From Histomonas meleagridis (taxonomy: Eukaryota > Parabasalia > Tritrichomonadida > Dientamoebidae): a stretch of DNA of 64,000 nucleotides. Below the pieces are notes generated by a model, which saw only the letters and a list, made by a program, of their open reading frames with translations, was not told where the DNA came from and made no database searches. Position numbers and translations under genes: made by a program. Of this stretch, positions 52,338 through 61,872 are shown piece after piece; the stretch's first letter is position 1, and every line of letters starts with the position of its first letter. The stretch is from assembly GCA_020186115.1 (NCBI GenBank), contig WSYJ01000115.1, positions 1 to 64,000 of the forward strand, in the 5' to 3' direction.

Positions 52338-53023
52338 TTGCTTTGTCTGTTGGTATTAAAAAATAAACTATAGAAAAAGGACGTTTCTCAATATGGTTTG
52401 TGAACTGACAAACTGCTTTTTCATTGAGATTCTGCGGTTGTTGTTTTTTTTTTCCTGTAGGTAATTTCTAAAAATGTTTAAAATTGGAACCGAAATAAAA
52501 ATTTATATCAAAATTCTCGTCATGTATTATCATAAGGACAATGTTAATAGAAAAAACATCATGTACTATGAATAACTTAAATTATTAATTTTCACAATGC
52601 ATCGAAAAAAATAAAAAGAAATTGGTTTTTCAATATACACACCTTCTACAAAACTCCTGGTTTGATATAATACATCTTTTTATTGCTTAATATTGATGTG
52701 TATTGAATTTATTTCTACAAAAATCGAAATTTAACATCATGAAAATATTAGCGTTTTTCAACTTGAATAAAGTTTTAATGCAAAATAAAATCATAAATAT
52801 ATAAAACAATATTTTTAGAGTATGTCTATTAATATCCGGAAAAATATTTTCTTCTTTATTCTTTTAACGAAAGTTTTAAATATGTAATGTAATCTATTGT
52901 TTTTATGAGAAATTATTTTTAAAAATAGCATTTTCTGGGAAATAAAAAACCAAATTCATAAAAATATCAACATCTTATCCCATTTTATTTTCTGTCTAAT
53001 ATAATTATTTTTAAATTTTTTAA
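52338..53023. other. AT-rich intergenic region between divergent genes
   Basis: Holds the promoters of the minus-strand 916-residue protein and the plus-strand TPR protein. No AACGG element was noticed near either ATG. Confidence 0.45.
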
Positions 53024-54328
53024 ATGAAATATTTTCATAATGAATTCATTAACAAAACAAATAATGTTTTAAGTAATGGTTTCTCTATTGCTGCTTATGT
53101 TGCTAAAGAGATGAAGTTTTTAGAAGAAAGTGAATTTGCAGCCAAACGAGCTTTTAGTTATAATCCAATTAATGAAAAGGTATTAGAAAAATTTCCTCAT
53201 TTTCAAACGTTGATTTCTATTGTGCATAAAAAAATTGATCATGAAATCTTAAGTGCAATTATAAACTGGAAAAAATTAGGGAATTATTACTTCGTAATAG
53301 GTGACTTTCCAAATTCGTTTGCTGCTTATTCACATGCTCAAAATATGAATTCTAATGAAAAAGATCCTGTTTTTTTATATTTATTAGGTATAATTTATCA
53401 TCATTATGATTATTATCAACATTCACTTTTATGTTTTAAAAAAGTTATTTTATATAATCAGAATTATGATTTTTTAAGCGATATATATTTTAGATTGGGA
53501 ATTGTTTATAGAAATATGAATAAATATTCAAAATCATTACAATATTTTAGGAAATCACAATTAAATCCACCACATGGTTTAAGTTTAGAAGATATTATAA
53601 TGCAAATTGCTCATACATATCATTTAATGAATGAAAATCAAAAAGCTGGCGAATTATATATAGAACTTATTGGAAAGCATCAAAAAAATAAAATCATTAA
53701 ACAAGAATATTATTGGTTTTTATTATCAATAGCAACGACAGAAAATTTAATAGAAATGTCAAATGAAATTAATGAAAATTTAAAGAATTCTGGGTTCGAT
53801 CCTATTTATTATCATATTTTAGCAAAAATTCACATGAAATTAAATGATTATGCAACATCACTTCGTTTATTTCAATTATGCGTAGAATATTTTAATGATA
53901 ATCCTATTTATTGGTGTAATATAGGTTCACTTTATTGTTTATATGGTAATTATCAAGCTGCAATTATATCATTTCAAAAGGCAATTTATTTAAAGAAAGA
54001 TGTAGTTGAAGCATGGTTAAACATGGGTTATATTTATGAGCGTCAATATGATATCCAAAATGCAATAAATATTTATTCAATTGGAAAGCAAAACTGTCCT
54101 GAAAATCTCGAAATTATTAAAAGATTTTTCGAATTACAAAAAACAAATAACAAAGAACAAATAAAATCACAACTAATTAACATTGATTGTTCAAAGACAT
54201 TTATGCAACATTCAGAACAATTTGCTAATGAATATGTAAAAGCAGTCCCATTGTTTCCATCATCATGTTTTGATGAGACAATAGATTTTAACATGTTGTC
54301 TACATTGCCTAAATCAAACTTTTTGTGA
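53024..54328 (+). CDS. Ssn6/Cyc8-like tetratricopeptide-repeat protein
   Basis: 434 residues, nearly all TPR. About eight to nine repeats are visible, among them NWKKLGNYYFVIGDFPNS..., YFRLGIVYRNMNKYSKSLQYF followed by LNPPHGLSLEDIIMQIAH, and NPIYWCNIGSLYCLYGNYQAAI, then VVEAWLNMGYIYE. The NPP...L...DI..QI block and the NP.(Y/F)WC.IG.LY block are typical of the Cyc8/Ssn6 corepressor and of UTX demethylase TPRs. No JmjC domain follows, so the Ssn6 type is favoured. Known role: adaptor with Tup1-like WD proteins in transcriptional repression. No low-complexity Gln tail is present, unlike yeast. Confidence 0.75.
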   Translation: MKYFHNEFINKTNNVLSNGFSIAAYVAKEMKFLEESEFAAKRAFSYNPINEKVLEKFPHFQTLISIVHKKIDHEILSAIINWKKLGNYYFVIGDFPNSFAAYSHAQNMNSNEKDPVFLYLLGIIYHHYDYYQHSLLCFKKVILYNQNYDFLSDIYFRLGIVYRNMNKYSKSLQYFRKSQLNPPHGLSLEDIIMQIAHTYHLMNENQKAGELYIELIGKHQKNKIIKQEYYWFLLSIATTENLIEMSNEINENLKNSGFDPIYYHILAKIHMKLNDYATSLRLFQLCVEYFNDNPIYWCNIGSLYCLYGNYQAAIISFQKAIYLKKDVVEAWLNMGYIYERQYDIQNAINIYSIGKQNCPENLEIIKRFFELQKTNNKEQIKSQLINIDCSKTFMQHSEQFANEYVKAVPLFPSSCFDETIDFNMLSTLPKSNFL

Positions 54329-54387
54329 ATTTTTTTTTTATTAAAAAAAACTAATTTTCAAATTCTATTGATAAATAAAATTTCATT

Positions 54388-55365
54388 ATGGTTTTATGTA
54401 AACATTGTCATAAGGAAAAAGCACAAGTTGTTCGACCAGAAACTGGAGAAAAGTTATGCAGAGCATGTTTTTCTGTTGTATTTGAAGAAGAAGTTTATCA
54501 AACAATTCAAAGATTTCATTTAATTGACAAAGGAGATATTGTTGCAATTGGGGTTTCTGGTGGTAAGGATTCCACTGTCCTTATGCATATTCTCAATACT
54601 TTGAATATACGTTACAACATGGGATTTGAAATCCAGCTTGTTTGTATTGATGAAGGAATCACTGGTTATCGTGATCATGCTTTAGATACTGTTGTGAAGA
54701 ATTCAGAAAATTACAAACTTCCACTTACCATTCTTAGTTTTACTGGTATCTTTGGTTGGACATTAGATCAAATTTTTCAAGCTACTCATACCCGTGAAAC
54801 ATGTACATACTGTGGTATCTTCCGACGTAGAGCACTTGATATAGGTGCACAACACGTCAAAGCTACTAAAGTGGCGGTAGGTCACAACGCCGATGACTTA
54901 GCAGAAACCGTTCTTCTTAACGTCCTCCGCGGGGATGTTTCTCGTTACGGACGCTCTGTTGATATTAAAACAGATGGTATTGAATCTAGATTAAAAGGTT
55001 CAGCAATTGCTCCCCGAATTAAACCTTTTGCTTTTCAAAACCAAAAAGAAATAGTTTATTATGCACATTTTAATAAACTTCTTTACTACGCTGTAGAATG
55101 TACTTATGCAGTACAATCATTCCGTAGATTTCCTAGAGAATACTTAGTGGCAAAACAACAAAAAGATCCAGGAGTAATGAGAAGAATTATTGAGGGAGCA
55201 ATTATTTACCAAGAACAAAATTCTGGCTTATTGGCAACATCCGAAGAAATAGGGTTTTGCAAAAAATGTAGTGCTGCATGCAATCATGACATATGTATGG
55301 CTTGTAGATTAATAGAAAGGTTAGAAGCTGGATATGCTAAAAAGCAGATAGTGGAAGGAAAGTGA
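54388..55365 (+). CDS. CTU1: CTU1/NCS6 cytosolic tRNA 2-thiolation protein
   Basis: 325 residues. An N-terminal zinc-binding CxxC pair (C4, C7, C24, C27), the PP-loop SGGKDS (57-62), a second CTYCGIFRRR block (about 139-148), the GHNADDLAET motif and LLNVLRGD are all present. The C-terminal CKKCSAACNHDICMACRL zinc site is complete. Known role: with CTU2 it thiolates U34 of tRNA-Lys, -Glu and -Gln using sulfur relayed by Urm1. The intergenic space to the previous gene is 59 bp. TTCATTATG at the start is a tight initiator-ATG arrangement. Confidence 0.95.
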   Translation: MVLCKHCHKEKAQVVRPETGEKLCRACFSVVFEEEVYQTIQRFHLIDKGDIVAIGVSGGKDSTVLMHILNTLNIRYNMGFEIQLVCIDEGITGYRDHALDTVVKNSENYKLPLTILSFTGIFGWTLDQIFQATHTRETCTYCGIFRRRALDIGAQHVKATKVAVGHNADDLAETVLLNVLRGDVSRYGRSVDIKTDGIESRLKGSAIAPRIKPFAFQNQKEIVYYAHFNKLLYYAVECTYAVQSFRRFPREYLVAKQQKDPGVMRRIIEGAIIYQEQNSGLLATSEEIGFCKKCSAACNHDICMACRLIERLEAGYAKKQIVEGK

Positions 55366-55397
55366 AACTTTAAGAAAATCTTGCGAAATAAAGATTT

Positions 55398-55892
55398 TTA
55401 TCTAATGAAAATAATCAAAACAATACATAAAAGAATAACAAATGGAAGCCATATTCGAAAGTAATCTGGCACTGTGAGAGTTTGTCCATTTAGAATTAAG
55501 CCCCAAATAATTTTGATTGTTGCACCATTCACCCATTTTCCAAAAAATGGCGGAATTGGTTTGTAGCCAATTTTATCAAGTACAGATGCAGCAAAGTAAT
55601 GGCAATTTGAACAAAGAATATTGTAATTAATACTGCCAAACTCACATGATACGTCTTCAATCGCTCGATCCCAAGTTTCGCAATCAATGTTTATTTTCCA
55701 CTTTCTTTGTGGCCTTCCGAATAACATTCTTCCAGTTCCAATTGTATATGGACCTTGAAAATCATATGTTGTTCCTTCTGAATCTGCAACACCAACATGA
55801 CCAATAAAAGGACATATCCAAGAAAGACCAGGTATTGTCGACCAAAGAACATAGCATTCACGTTGCCGAATTAAGTTTGTTTCTTCTGCCAT
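55398..55892 (-). CDS. TMEM222/DUF778 family membrane protein
   Basis: 164 residues. The conserved block VLWSTIPGLSWICPFIGHVGVADS (quoted in part: TIPGLSWICPFIGH), then YDFQGPY, FGRPQRKW and NCHYFAASVLDKIGY, identifies DUF778. A C-terminal membrane helix (about 145-163) anchors it. The plant relative RTE1 acts in Golgi/ER on a receptor; the function of the animal and protist proteins is not known. It is convergent with CTU1, with 32 bp between stops. TAACGG lies 31 nt upstream of the start on its strand (CCGTT at 55923-55927). Confidence 0.85.
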   Translation of the reverse strand: MAEETNLIRQRECYVLWSTIPGLSWICPFIGHVGVADSEGTTYDFQGPYTIGTGRMLFGRPQRKWKINIDCETWDRAIEDVSCEFGSINYNILCSNCHYFAASVLDKIGYKPIPPFFGKWVNGATIKIIWGLILNGQTLTVPDYFRIWLPFVILLCIVLIIFIR

Positions 55893-56170
55893 AAAACAAC
55901 AAAAAAATTATTTTTATATAGACCGTTAATTTCTTTTTACCCAAAAAACAGAAAATTACAAATCTTTCTCCTTAGTAAAGAACAATTTTTTATTTAAAAA
56001 ACATTTTCCATTCTAGCGTTAAATATTTTCATGCTTTAATTGGGTTTTCAGAAAATCAAATTTGATATAAATTTATGTATGCTTCTTCTTTCATTATTTA
56101 TACGTAATCTTTTACACATCACTCACTCCGTATTTACATATTAGATTTCGTGCATTTCAAATTAATATTT

Positions 56171-56821
56171 TTAATGTTGAACATTGGATTTGCATTCCAA
56201 TAGAATCGGTTCTTTTTGCCACATAATGAAAAACAAAGTTTGAACTGATGCTTCATCGAGATCAGTTGTTGCCTTTTTGAACTCATCAATTAGGGAAAGG
56301 CTTGGAATTTTTTGAGGATCAGTATTAAGAACAAGAGATTCTTCTTCTTCCTCTTCTTCTCCTAATGAAGAACCAAGTTCATTTTCATCACTTTTTGTTT
56401 TTGTTTGTTTATCATAAAAAGAGTAAAATGTGTTTGTTAAAATTGTTATTAATGTGGAACGTGGAAGTACCCCTTTTTTAAGTTTGTCCAAAGTTTTAAA
56501 ATAGGTGAGAAAATGATACATAAATTGAGGGAAAAACAAGCAGCAAGGCAAAGCTAATAAAAAATTTCCAAATGCTATTCGATGAGAAATAAGTGTTCCT
56601 GATGAAATCGTTGGATCAACACACTCACAAACAAATGCGACAAAACTGTATGGAATTTGATCATTAATAACGGAAAGAATGGAGTAAAAATCATCACAAT
56701 TCAATCGAGTATCTGGAGGAAATTTTGCAAACGCTTCTAGAACATGTGTAACAAATTCTTTTCTTAATTCGAATGATTGAAATATATCATTAAAATTAAT
56801 TTGGAAAGAGTTCACTTTCAT
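56171..56821 (-). CDS. Acidic helical protein of unknown function
   Basis: 216 residues, soluble, with no signal peptide. Two helical halves flank an acidic run (GEEEEEEE, about 153-160). The N-terminal 120 residues have the spacing of degenerate EF-hand-like helices (FNDIF..., DDFYSILSVI, FGNFLLALP). The pattern vaguely recalls the animal tubulin-polyglutamylase regulator C11orf49/CSTPP1, but this is a weak impression. It shares a short divergent promoter with the uL11 gene. Confidence 0.6.
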   Translation of the reverse strand: MKVNSFQINFNDIFQSFELRKEFVTHVLEAFAKFPPDTRLNCDDFYSILSVINDQIPYSFVAFVCECVDPTISSGTLISHRIAFGNFLLALPCCLFFPQFMYHFLTYFKTLDKLKKGVLPRSTLITILTNTFYSFYDKQTKTKSDENELGSSLGEEEEEEESLVLNTDPQKIPSLSLIDEFKKATTDLDEASVQTLFFIMWQKEPILLECKSNVQH

Positions 56822-56874
56822 ATCATTGACATTTCTGTTTTTATTGAAATAATAATGGCAATATCAACACTAAT

Positions 56875-56908
56875 AACCGTTAAAACCGCAATGGTCAGCC
56901 TTTTGGAA
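56875..56908. promoter_or_regulatory. Divergent core promoter between uL11 and the 56171-56821 gene
   Basis: Only 91 bp separate the two start codons. AACCGTTA occupies 56875-56882 and CAGCCTTTTG about 56898-56907. The pair resembles the T. vaginalis combination of a Myb-bound M3 element and a CCTTT-type M5 initiator; the assignment rests on memory of that system and is not exact. Confidence 0.5.
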
Positions 56909-56912
56909 TCTA

Positions 56913-57392
56913 ATGTCCCAAGAGGTTGTCATTCGCGTTCGTGTTTGGGGTGGTGAATCAGGTGTTACAGCAAAGCTCGCCCCACGTTTGGGTCCACTCG
57001 GTGTTAACTCTGGTCAAGTTGGTCAACAAGTTGCAAAAGCCACAGAAGAATATAAAGGATATCGTTGCACAGTCCAAATCACAATTGTTGATCGTCAAGC
57101 AACAATTTCAGTTGTTCCTTCTACCTCTACCCTTATCATTCATGCACTTCAAGAACCACATCGTGATCGTAAGAAGACAAAGAATGTTAAGCACACAGGA
57201 AGCCTTACACTTGACAATGTCATTGATATTGCTCGTCAAATGAGACACAAATCAATGTCAAAGACACTTGCCGGAACAGTTAAAGAAGTTCTTGGAACAT
57301 GCCAAGCTATGGGTGCACAATGTGAAGGTCAGAACGCCAAAGCCATTCAAAAGAAGATCTCTTCTGGCGAAATTTCAATTCCAAATGAGTAA
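56913..57392 (+). CDS. RPL12: Ribosomal protein uL11 (L12e)
   Basis: 159 residues. The N-terminal VIRVRVWGGESG is followed by APRLGPLGVN (about 22-31), the conserved GPLG turn, then YKGYRC and the C-terminal RNA-binding domain with KHTGSLTLDNVIDIARQM and VLGTCQAMGAQCEGQ. Known role: base of the ribosomal stalk and GTPase-associated centre. Codon use is GC-shifted and C-ending, as expected for a highly expressed gene. The promoter contains the AACCGTTA/CCTTTT pair. Confidence 0.96.
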   Translation: MSQEVVIRVRVWGGESGVTAKLAPRLGPLGVNSGQVGQQVAKATEEYKGYRCTVQITIVDRQATISVVPSTSTLIIHALQEPHRDRKKTKNVKHTGSLTLDNVIDIARQMRHKSMSKTLAGTVKEVLGTCQAMGAQCEGQNAKAIQKKISSGEISIPNE

Positions 57393-57550
57393 ATCAACAA
57401 ATAATTTTTAATACTCATTTTTTTGGGATTACCTTAAGCATATGAATATCTGTTTTAAGTGGAGAAATACTTTAAATTAGTTCCTTTCATTTCTTTTTAT
57501 AGAAAAATTTCTTTGGTTGAAATTGACAAGGTTTGTCCGACTATAGGTTA

Positions 57551-58015
57551 ATGAAGTTTATTCTTCAGTGCGTTGAGAAAGCAACAGCAACAAAAAGTGA
57601 TGGAAGCGTAATTGAAATTGGAAATGGAATTCTTGTATACGTGTGCTTTAATAAGAAAGACAAAGAAGATGATTTGAATTGGGCAATCAGAAAAACATTT
57701 AGTATTTGCTTATGGGAAGACGAAAAGGATGGAAGGCCATGGAGGAAGGGAATCACCGATATTTCAGGTCAAATAATCTTTATTTATGAACCAAGACTTT
57801 ACGCTTCTGTTGATAATTCTTCAGAACCTTCTTACGAAGAATTAATGCCAGAAGGTGATGCGATAAAAATGTACTCAAAACTTATCGAAAAAGCAAATGC
57901 TTCACATAAGCAAGATCACGTCATTACAATTCCTTTTGGTGAGAAAGCAAAGCTTGATTTTGTGAATGACGGACCTATAACAATAACAGTTGATTCTTTC
58001 CACAGACGTAATTAA
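57551..58015 (+). CDS. D-aminoacyl-tRNA deacylase-like (DTD) protein with altered active-site motif
   Basis: 154 residues from the first in-frame ATG (MKFILQCVEKA). The DTD fold order is kept: the N-terminal MxxxIQRV-type strand, IGNGILVYVCF, and the late NDGPITITVDS strand, which holds the Gly-Pro motif of the family (about 140-150). The other catalytic motif, normally SQxTL, reads SGQIIF here (about 72-77), so the Thr is missing. Known role: removes D-amino acids or misacylated Gly from tRNA. The change suggests altered specificity or loss of activity. Confidence 0.75.
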   Translation: MKFILQCVEKATATKSDGSVIEIGNGILVYVCFNKKDKEDDLNWAIRKTFSICLWEDEKDGRPWRKGITDISGQIIFIYEPRLYASVDNSSEPSYEELMPEGDAIKMYSKLIEKANASHKQDHVITIPFGEKAKLDFVNDGPITITVDSFHRRN

Positions 58016-58221
58016 ACTTATTTTTTGATTTTTTCTCATCTGTCCCCAAAAAATTTAGCCACCCGAAAACGCTCAGAAAATTTGCCGATCGTCATTCATT
58101 TTTCCAGCTTTTTGATTTCGTGGCAAGATTTTTCAATGTTTTATGGGAAACGATTATTTAATTTGTTGAATGGTCTTTTTGCGGAGTTTTTCAGTTACTT
58201 TTGGTCGTTAAGACCAACCAA

Positions 58222-59295
58222 ATGAAAAGCAACGCAACTCGAGTTGCAGTCCTATCAGTATCTTATGCACTATTTTCGATGATGATGGTTTTTACAAATA
58301 AGCTCATCCTTCGCGCTGGTAAATCCAATCCAGATATCGTATCTCCAGATAATCTCCTGATAGTTCAATGCTCGATTGCAGCAGTGCTTTTCCTAGTCCT
58401 GGGTTTATTTGGTTGCTTCCCACTCAGAATAGGATTTATGGATTTATTAGTTTGCTGCATTGTTAATTTTGCTTTTATTGGTACTATGCTAGCAAACTCT
58501 TATTCACTTAAATATCTTTCCATACACATGGTAACCCTTCTCAAATGCTTGTCTGTTGCCTTTACAGCTATCGGAGATCATATTTTTTATAAGCAAGAGA
58601 TGCCACCATCCATTCGCTTTTCGCTGTTTCTTATTGTTGCTGGTTCAGCTGTTGGTGCAATAACAGACATAGACTTTTCACCTATCGGATATTTCTGGAT
58701 GTTATTATCAATTCTATTTTCTACAGCCTATGTACTTCTCACCAAACTTCTTGTTTCCAGTCGTAATCTTCATTTCTTCACCCTTATTTTCTGGAACAAC
58801 TTCTTATCAACAATTTCGTTATTAATATATACCAATACCCGCAGTTATATTAAGTATCAAACATTTTCTAATCCATTTTCTGTCTTATTCCTTGACTCTG
58901 AATCCATATATTTAAAGCCATGGTTTATTATATTTTCCGGCATATTAGGAATTTTAGTAAACTTTGCAACATTTATGCTCTTAGGACATGCATCAGCGAC
59001 TTCGTATGTAGTTGTTGGTGCTGGAAAGAAAGTATTTCAAGCAATTCTTTCTTTCATCATATTTCCAGATTCAACAAACTTTGCGAATATTTGCTCAGTT
59101 GTAATTGGCTTAACAGGTTCTACAATGTACGGATATGTTAATTGGAAGAAATCAATTAAGAATTTGGAAGAAGAAAATGATGAAAACGAAATTCCTTTCT
59201 TAGCAGATGAAGAAAACGACTGTCTCGAAAATGTACATTTCCCTAAGGTGGAAGAAAAATCGGAAAAGATAAATGACAATGAAAATATAGTGTAA
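58222..59295 (+). CDS. SLC35-family nucleotide-sugar transporter, GDP-mannose/UDP-sugar type
   Basis: 357 residues from the first in-frame ATG, with about ten membrane helices. Family features are NSYSLKYLSIHMVTLLKC (NxxSLxYxxxxxxxxxK) and the late SYVVVGAGKKVFQAILSF block, equivalent to the GALNK substrate motif of GDP-mannose transporters but reading GAGKK. The C-terminal tail is acidic and cytosolic. Known role: import of nucleotide sugars into the Golgi or ER lumen. The exact sugar cannot be assigned from sequence. Confidence 0.85.
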   Translation: MKSNATRVAVLSVSYALFSMMMVFTNKLILRAGKSNPDIVSPDNLLIVQCSIAAVLFLVLGLFGCFPLRIGFMDLLVCCIVNFAFIGTMLANSYSLKYLSIHMVTLLKCLSVAFTAIGDHIFYKQEMPPSIRFSLFLIVAGSAVGAITDIDFSPIGYFWMLLSILFSTAYVLLTKLLVSSRNLHFFTLIFWNNFLSTISLLIYTNTRSYIKYQTFSNPFSVLFLDSESIYLKPWFIIFSGILGILVNFATFMLLGHASATSYVVVGAGKKVFQAILSFIIFPDSTNFANICSVVIGLTGSTMYGYVNWKKSIKNLEEENDENEIPFLADEENDCLENVHFPKVEEKSEKINDNENIV

Positions 59296-59553
59296 TTTTT
59301 TGATCGTTATAATATATTATAAATACTTCTATTCTGTATTTGATTTTTTTTTAAATTTAATTTGTTAAATGAATTTTGCAAATGTAAATAATTTTAAATT
59401 CGTAACAGAGTTAATCTCAAAAAGTGTCCATTTGATTGATAGTTTGGACAGATGAGAAACGAAATTCTGTATCAGACTATATCAGTATGATTAGGATCAA
59501 GAAACAAGAAGGCAGAAACACTTTGGTCTTCCCATTGACGACCGTTACCCGAG

Positions 59554-60348
59554 ATGGAGGCAGAAAACCCAAAGTTTTCGTGCCCTTATTGTGTATTGAC
59601 GTTTAAGAGGGAAGGAAGCCTTCACGCACACATAGACTGCATTCATGGTGATATGTTCCAAAAGACTAAATCATATCATTGCCCTTTATGTGATTATACA
59701 GGAACAAAAAGCCATTTACAGCAACATATTAAGGCTTATCACAAAAACTCAGAGGATATTATTGAAGAAGCAATTCAAAGAAAGTACTTTGTTTGCCCTT
59801 TTTGTTCACAAACATTTAAAAAAATTCATACATTCCGCCAACACACTGCTATTATTCATGAACACAAGAAGCCTTACTCTTGCGACATTTGTGGTCAAGA
59901 ATTTTTGTCCCTTCTTAATTATAAAAGACATCCATGCTTGAAAAAATCAAAAGATATCAAATGTAGCTATTGCGATGCAAAATTGTCATCTCGAAAAGAG
60001 CTTACTAGACACTTAAAGGAAGAGCATAAAAAGCCACATGTTTGTCCTGAATGCGGTGCAACATTTTCAATCAGTGCAAACCTGAAGCAGCACATGCAAA
60101 AGCATTCTGGAAGTCCAACAAGTCGGAGAAAGTTTGCATGCCCAGTTGATGGGTGTAATTCAGCATTTACACGACAGACAAATCTGAATACACACATAAA
60201 AACTATACATGGAGGAGTGCTTCCTTACACATGCGATGTTTGCGGTGCAGCATTTTTGTATCCATCTCTCCTTGCAAAGCATGCGGAATCTCATATCAAG
60301 CAGCCAGAGCCAGAAATAATCGAATTCGATGATGTGTTTTTATTATAA
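59554..60348 (+). CDS. C2H2 zinc-finger protein with eight fingers
   Basis: 264 residues made almost entirely of fingers: CPYC, CPLC, CPFC, CDIC, CSYC, CPEC, CPVDGC and CDVC, each followed by the His pair. The fourth uses H..C in place of H..H (KRHPC). Spacing and the CPVDGC finger with a longer Cys gap recall TFIIIA-like multi-finger proteins, but known TFIIIA has nine fingers and this is only a possibility. The C-terminus is acidic (EPEIIEFDDVF). CCGTT lies 8 nt before the ATG. It is intact and well conserved in composition, unlike the decayed finger protein at the left end. Confidence 0.85.
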   Translation: MEAENPKFSCPYCVLTFKREGSLHAHIDCIHGDMFQKTKSYHCPLCDYTGTKSHLQQHIKAYHKNSEDIIEEAIQRKYFVCPFCSQTFKKIHTFRQHTAIIHEHKKPYSCDICGQEFLSLLNYKRHPCLKKSKDIKCSYCDAKLSSRKELTRHLKEEHKKPHVCPECGATFSISANLKQHMQKHSGSPTSRRKFACPVDGCNSAFTRQTNLNTHIKTIHGGVLPYTCDVCGAAFLYPSLLAKHAESHIKQPEPEIIEFDDVFLL

Positions 60349-61003
60349 ATATAGAATATATATCAATTGATGCTTTTTCCTTATGTTTATAGAATATATG
60401 GAAATTCTATCAAGTGAGTTTCTTCGAATTTAAGATTGACTCTTAATTACAGTCATATTTTGATTCTACATGTTACATAATATTAAGTTTTTGGTTCGTC
60501 GCTAGATTGTGAGCTTTACTCATACGATATGCTTCTGTGTAATTTGATCGGCATGTGAATTGAATATGTTTGTTTGGGTAATCAGCGGTTTTTGATCAAA
60601 GAGCTAAACATTTATATGTGATTAATAATTTTTTATATTCTAAAGAATCATTGAATATATTTTTATATAAAAATATAATAATATTATGATTATAGAATTA
60701 TACAAATTTATTAAAAAAAAAATATCTTTCATATAAAATTTAATTAAAAAAATTATCATTGTCTTCATTTTATTTCATCTTTAAATTCTTAAAAATAGCT
60801 TTGATTTCTTTTGTACTTCGGGGATACTTGTTATTAATGAAAATTGTATAACATAAAACACTTTGGAAGAAGGGGAAAAAATTTTTTTCTCCTATCGTTG
60901 AAAATTAAATTAAAAATGATCGAACTCAGCAGGTGAACCGGCTACTTATAGAACGATTATTTTATACACAATTTCATTTTAAACGGTTTGTCAATCTTAC
61001 AAA
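60349..61003. other. Intergenic region with promoter of the E2 gene
   Basis: AT-rich, no gene seen. AACGG at 60982-60986 lies 18 nt before the ATG at 61004, followed by GTCAATCTT, which resembles a trichomonad initiator. Confidence 0.5.
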
Positions 61004-61432
61004 ATGAACAGGCGTCTGATGAAAGAACTCAATGATATCAAGGCTGCTCCACCAACAGGTATATCAGCAGGCCCAGTCAATGAATCTGATATTTACCATT
61101 GGGAAGCTCTTATCCAAGGACCTCCTGGCACAGTATATGAAGGCGGAATTTTCAAAGTAGATATCGCCATCCCTAATGAATTCCCACACAAGGCACCAAC
61201 CTTTAAGTTTATCACAAAAATTTACCATCCAAATGTTGATCAAGAAAAAGGACTTATTTGCTTAAAAGTTTTACAAGAATGGGCACCATCTGTTAAAATT
61301 GCTAAGGTATTAACTGATATATACAACCTTATGATAACCCCTGAACCTGAACATGCTGTTGATGCTGCTATTGGGCAAGAATTTATGGAAAATCGCGCTG
61401 CTTTCGATAGAAAAGGCCAGAGAAATGGTTAG
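61004..61432 (+). CDS. Ubiquitin-conjugating enzyme E2, UBC4/5-like
   Basis: 142 residues. The UBC fold is complete: the N-terminal helix RRLMKELNDI, WEALIQGPPGTVYEGG, FPHKAPTFKF, the HPN triad (75-77) and active-site Cys86 in KGLICLKVLQEWAP. The last helix is ENRAAFDRKG. Known role: transfers ubiquitin from E1 to E3 substrates. The first residues (MNRRLMKEL) resemble the UBC4/UBCD1 group, though the C-terminus is a little different from the usual family ending. In this window it sits with a UIM-UBX protein and a RING ligase, but not adjacent. Confidence 0.93.
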   Translation: MNRRLMKELNDIKAAPPTGISAGPVNESDIYHWEALIQGPPGTVYEGGIFKVDIAIPNEFPHKAPTFKFITKIYHPNVDQEKGLICLKVLQEWAPSVKIAKVLTDIYNLMITPEPEHAVDAAIGQEFMENRAAFDRKGQRNG

Positions 61433-61872
61433 TCAATACGCACATTAAACCCTTCGTATTGATTTTTTTTTAACAAATTTTTTAATTTTTGTGGATCAAT
61501 GCAAAACCATATATTTTGAAGTTAGCTTGAGAAAATGACAAAAGTAAAAAGCTTTCTATTTCTACGTTTTGGAAAGACTCTTTCCTTTCATCCTTTCCAA
61601 ATAAATATTGTATAATATTTTTTATAGCAAATAATTAACAGCTAATTCAAACTTGCCTGGGTTTTATCCGGCTTGAAGGATCAGAGTGATTTTTTTTTAG
61701 GATTAATGAATGATCATCTGATCAAATTTTCTTTTGACTTCCCAAAGTTAATGGAAACTTCAGCACCATATGAAGCATAAAATATTGTCCAAAATTTGGA
61801 GCATTTTATATCAATAATAAAAACACATTAAATCATAAAAATAAAATTAGCACTTTTGATAAAATTATCAAT
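61433..61872. other. Intergenic region
   Basis: AT-rich with a GC-richer patch at about 61645-61690 (CTTGCCTGGG..TATCCGGCTTG). No RNA family could be recognised. Confidence 0.45.

Noticed and set aside
56171-56821. Naming the acidic protein as a C11orf49/CSTPP1 homologue
   Set aside because: Only a loose similarity of hydrophobic spacing; no diagnostic residues.
59554-60348. Assignment of the finger protein as TFIIIA
   Set aside because: Eight rather than nine fingers and no specific TFIIIA motif; only a resemblance in layout.
61640-61700. Possible small RNA ending in a T-run
   Set aside because: The T-run and small GC patch are suggestive, but no consistent secondary structure or family match was found.
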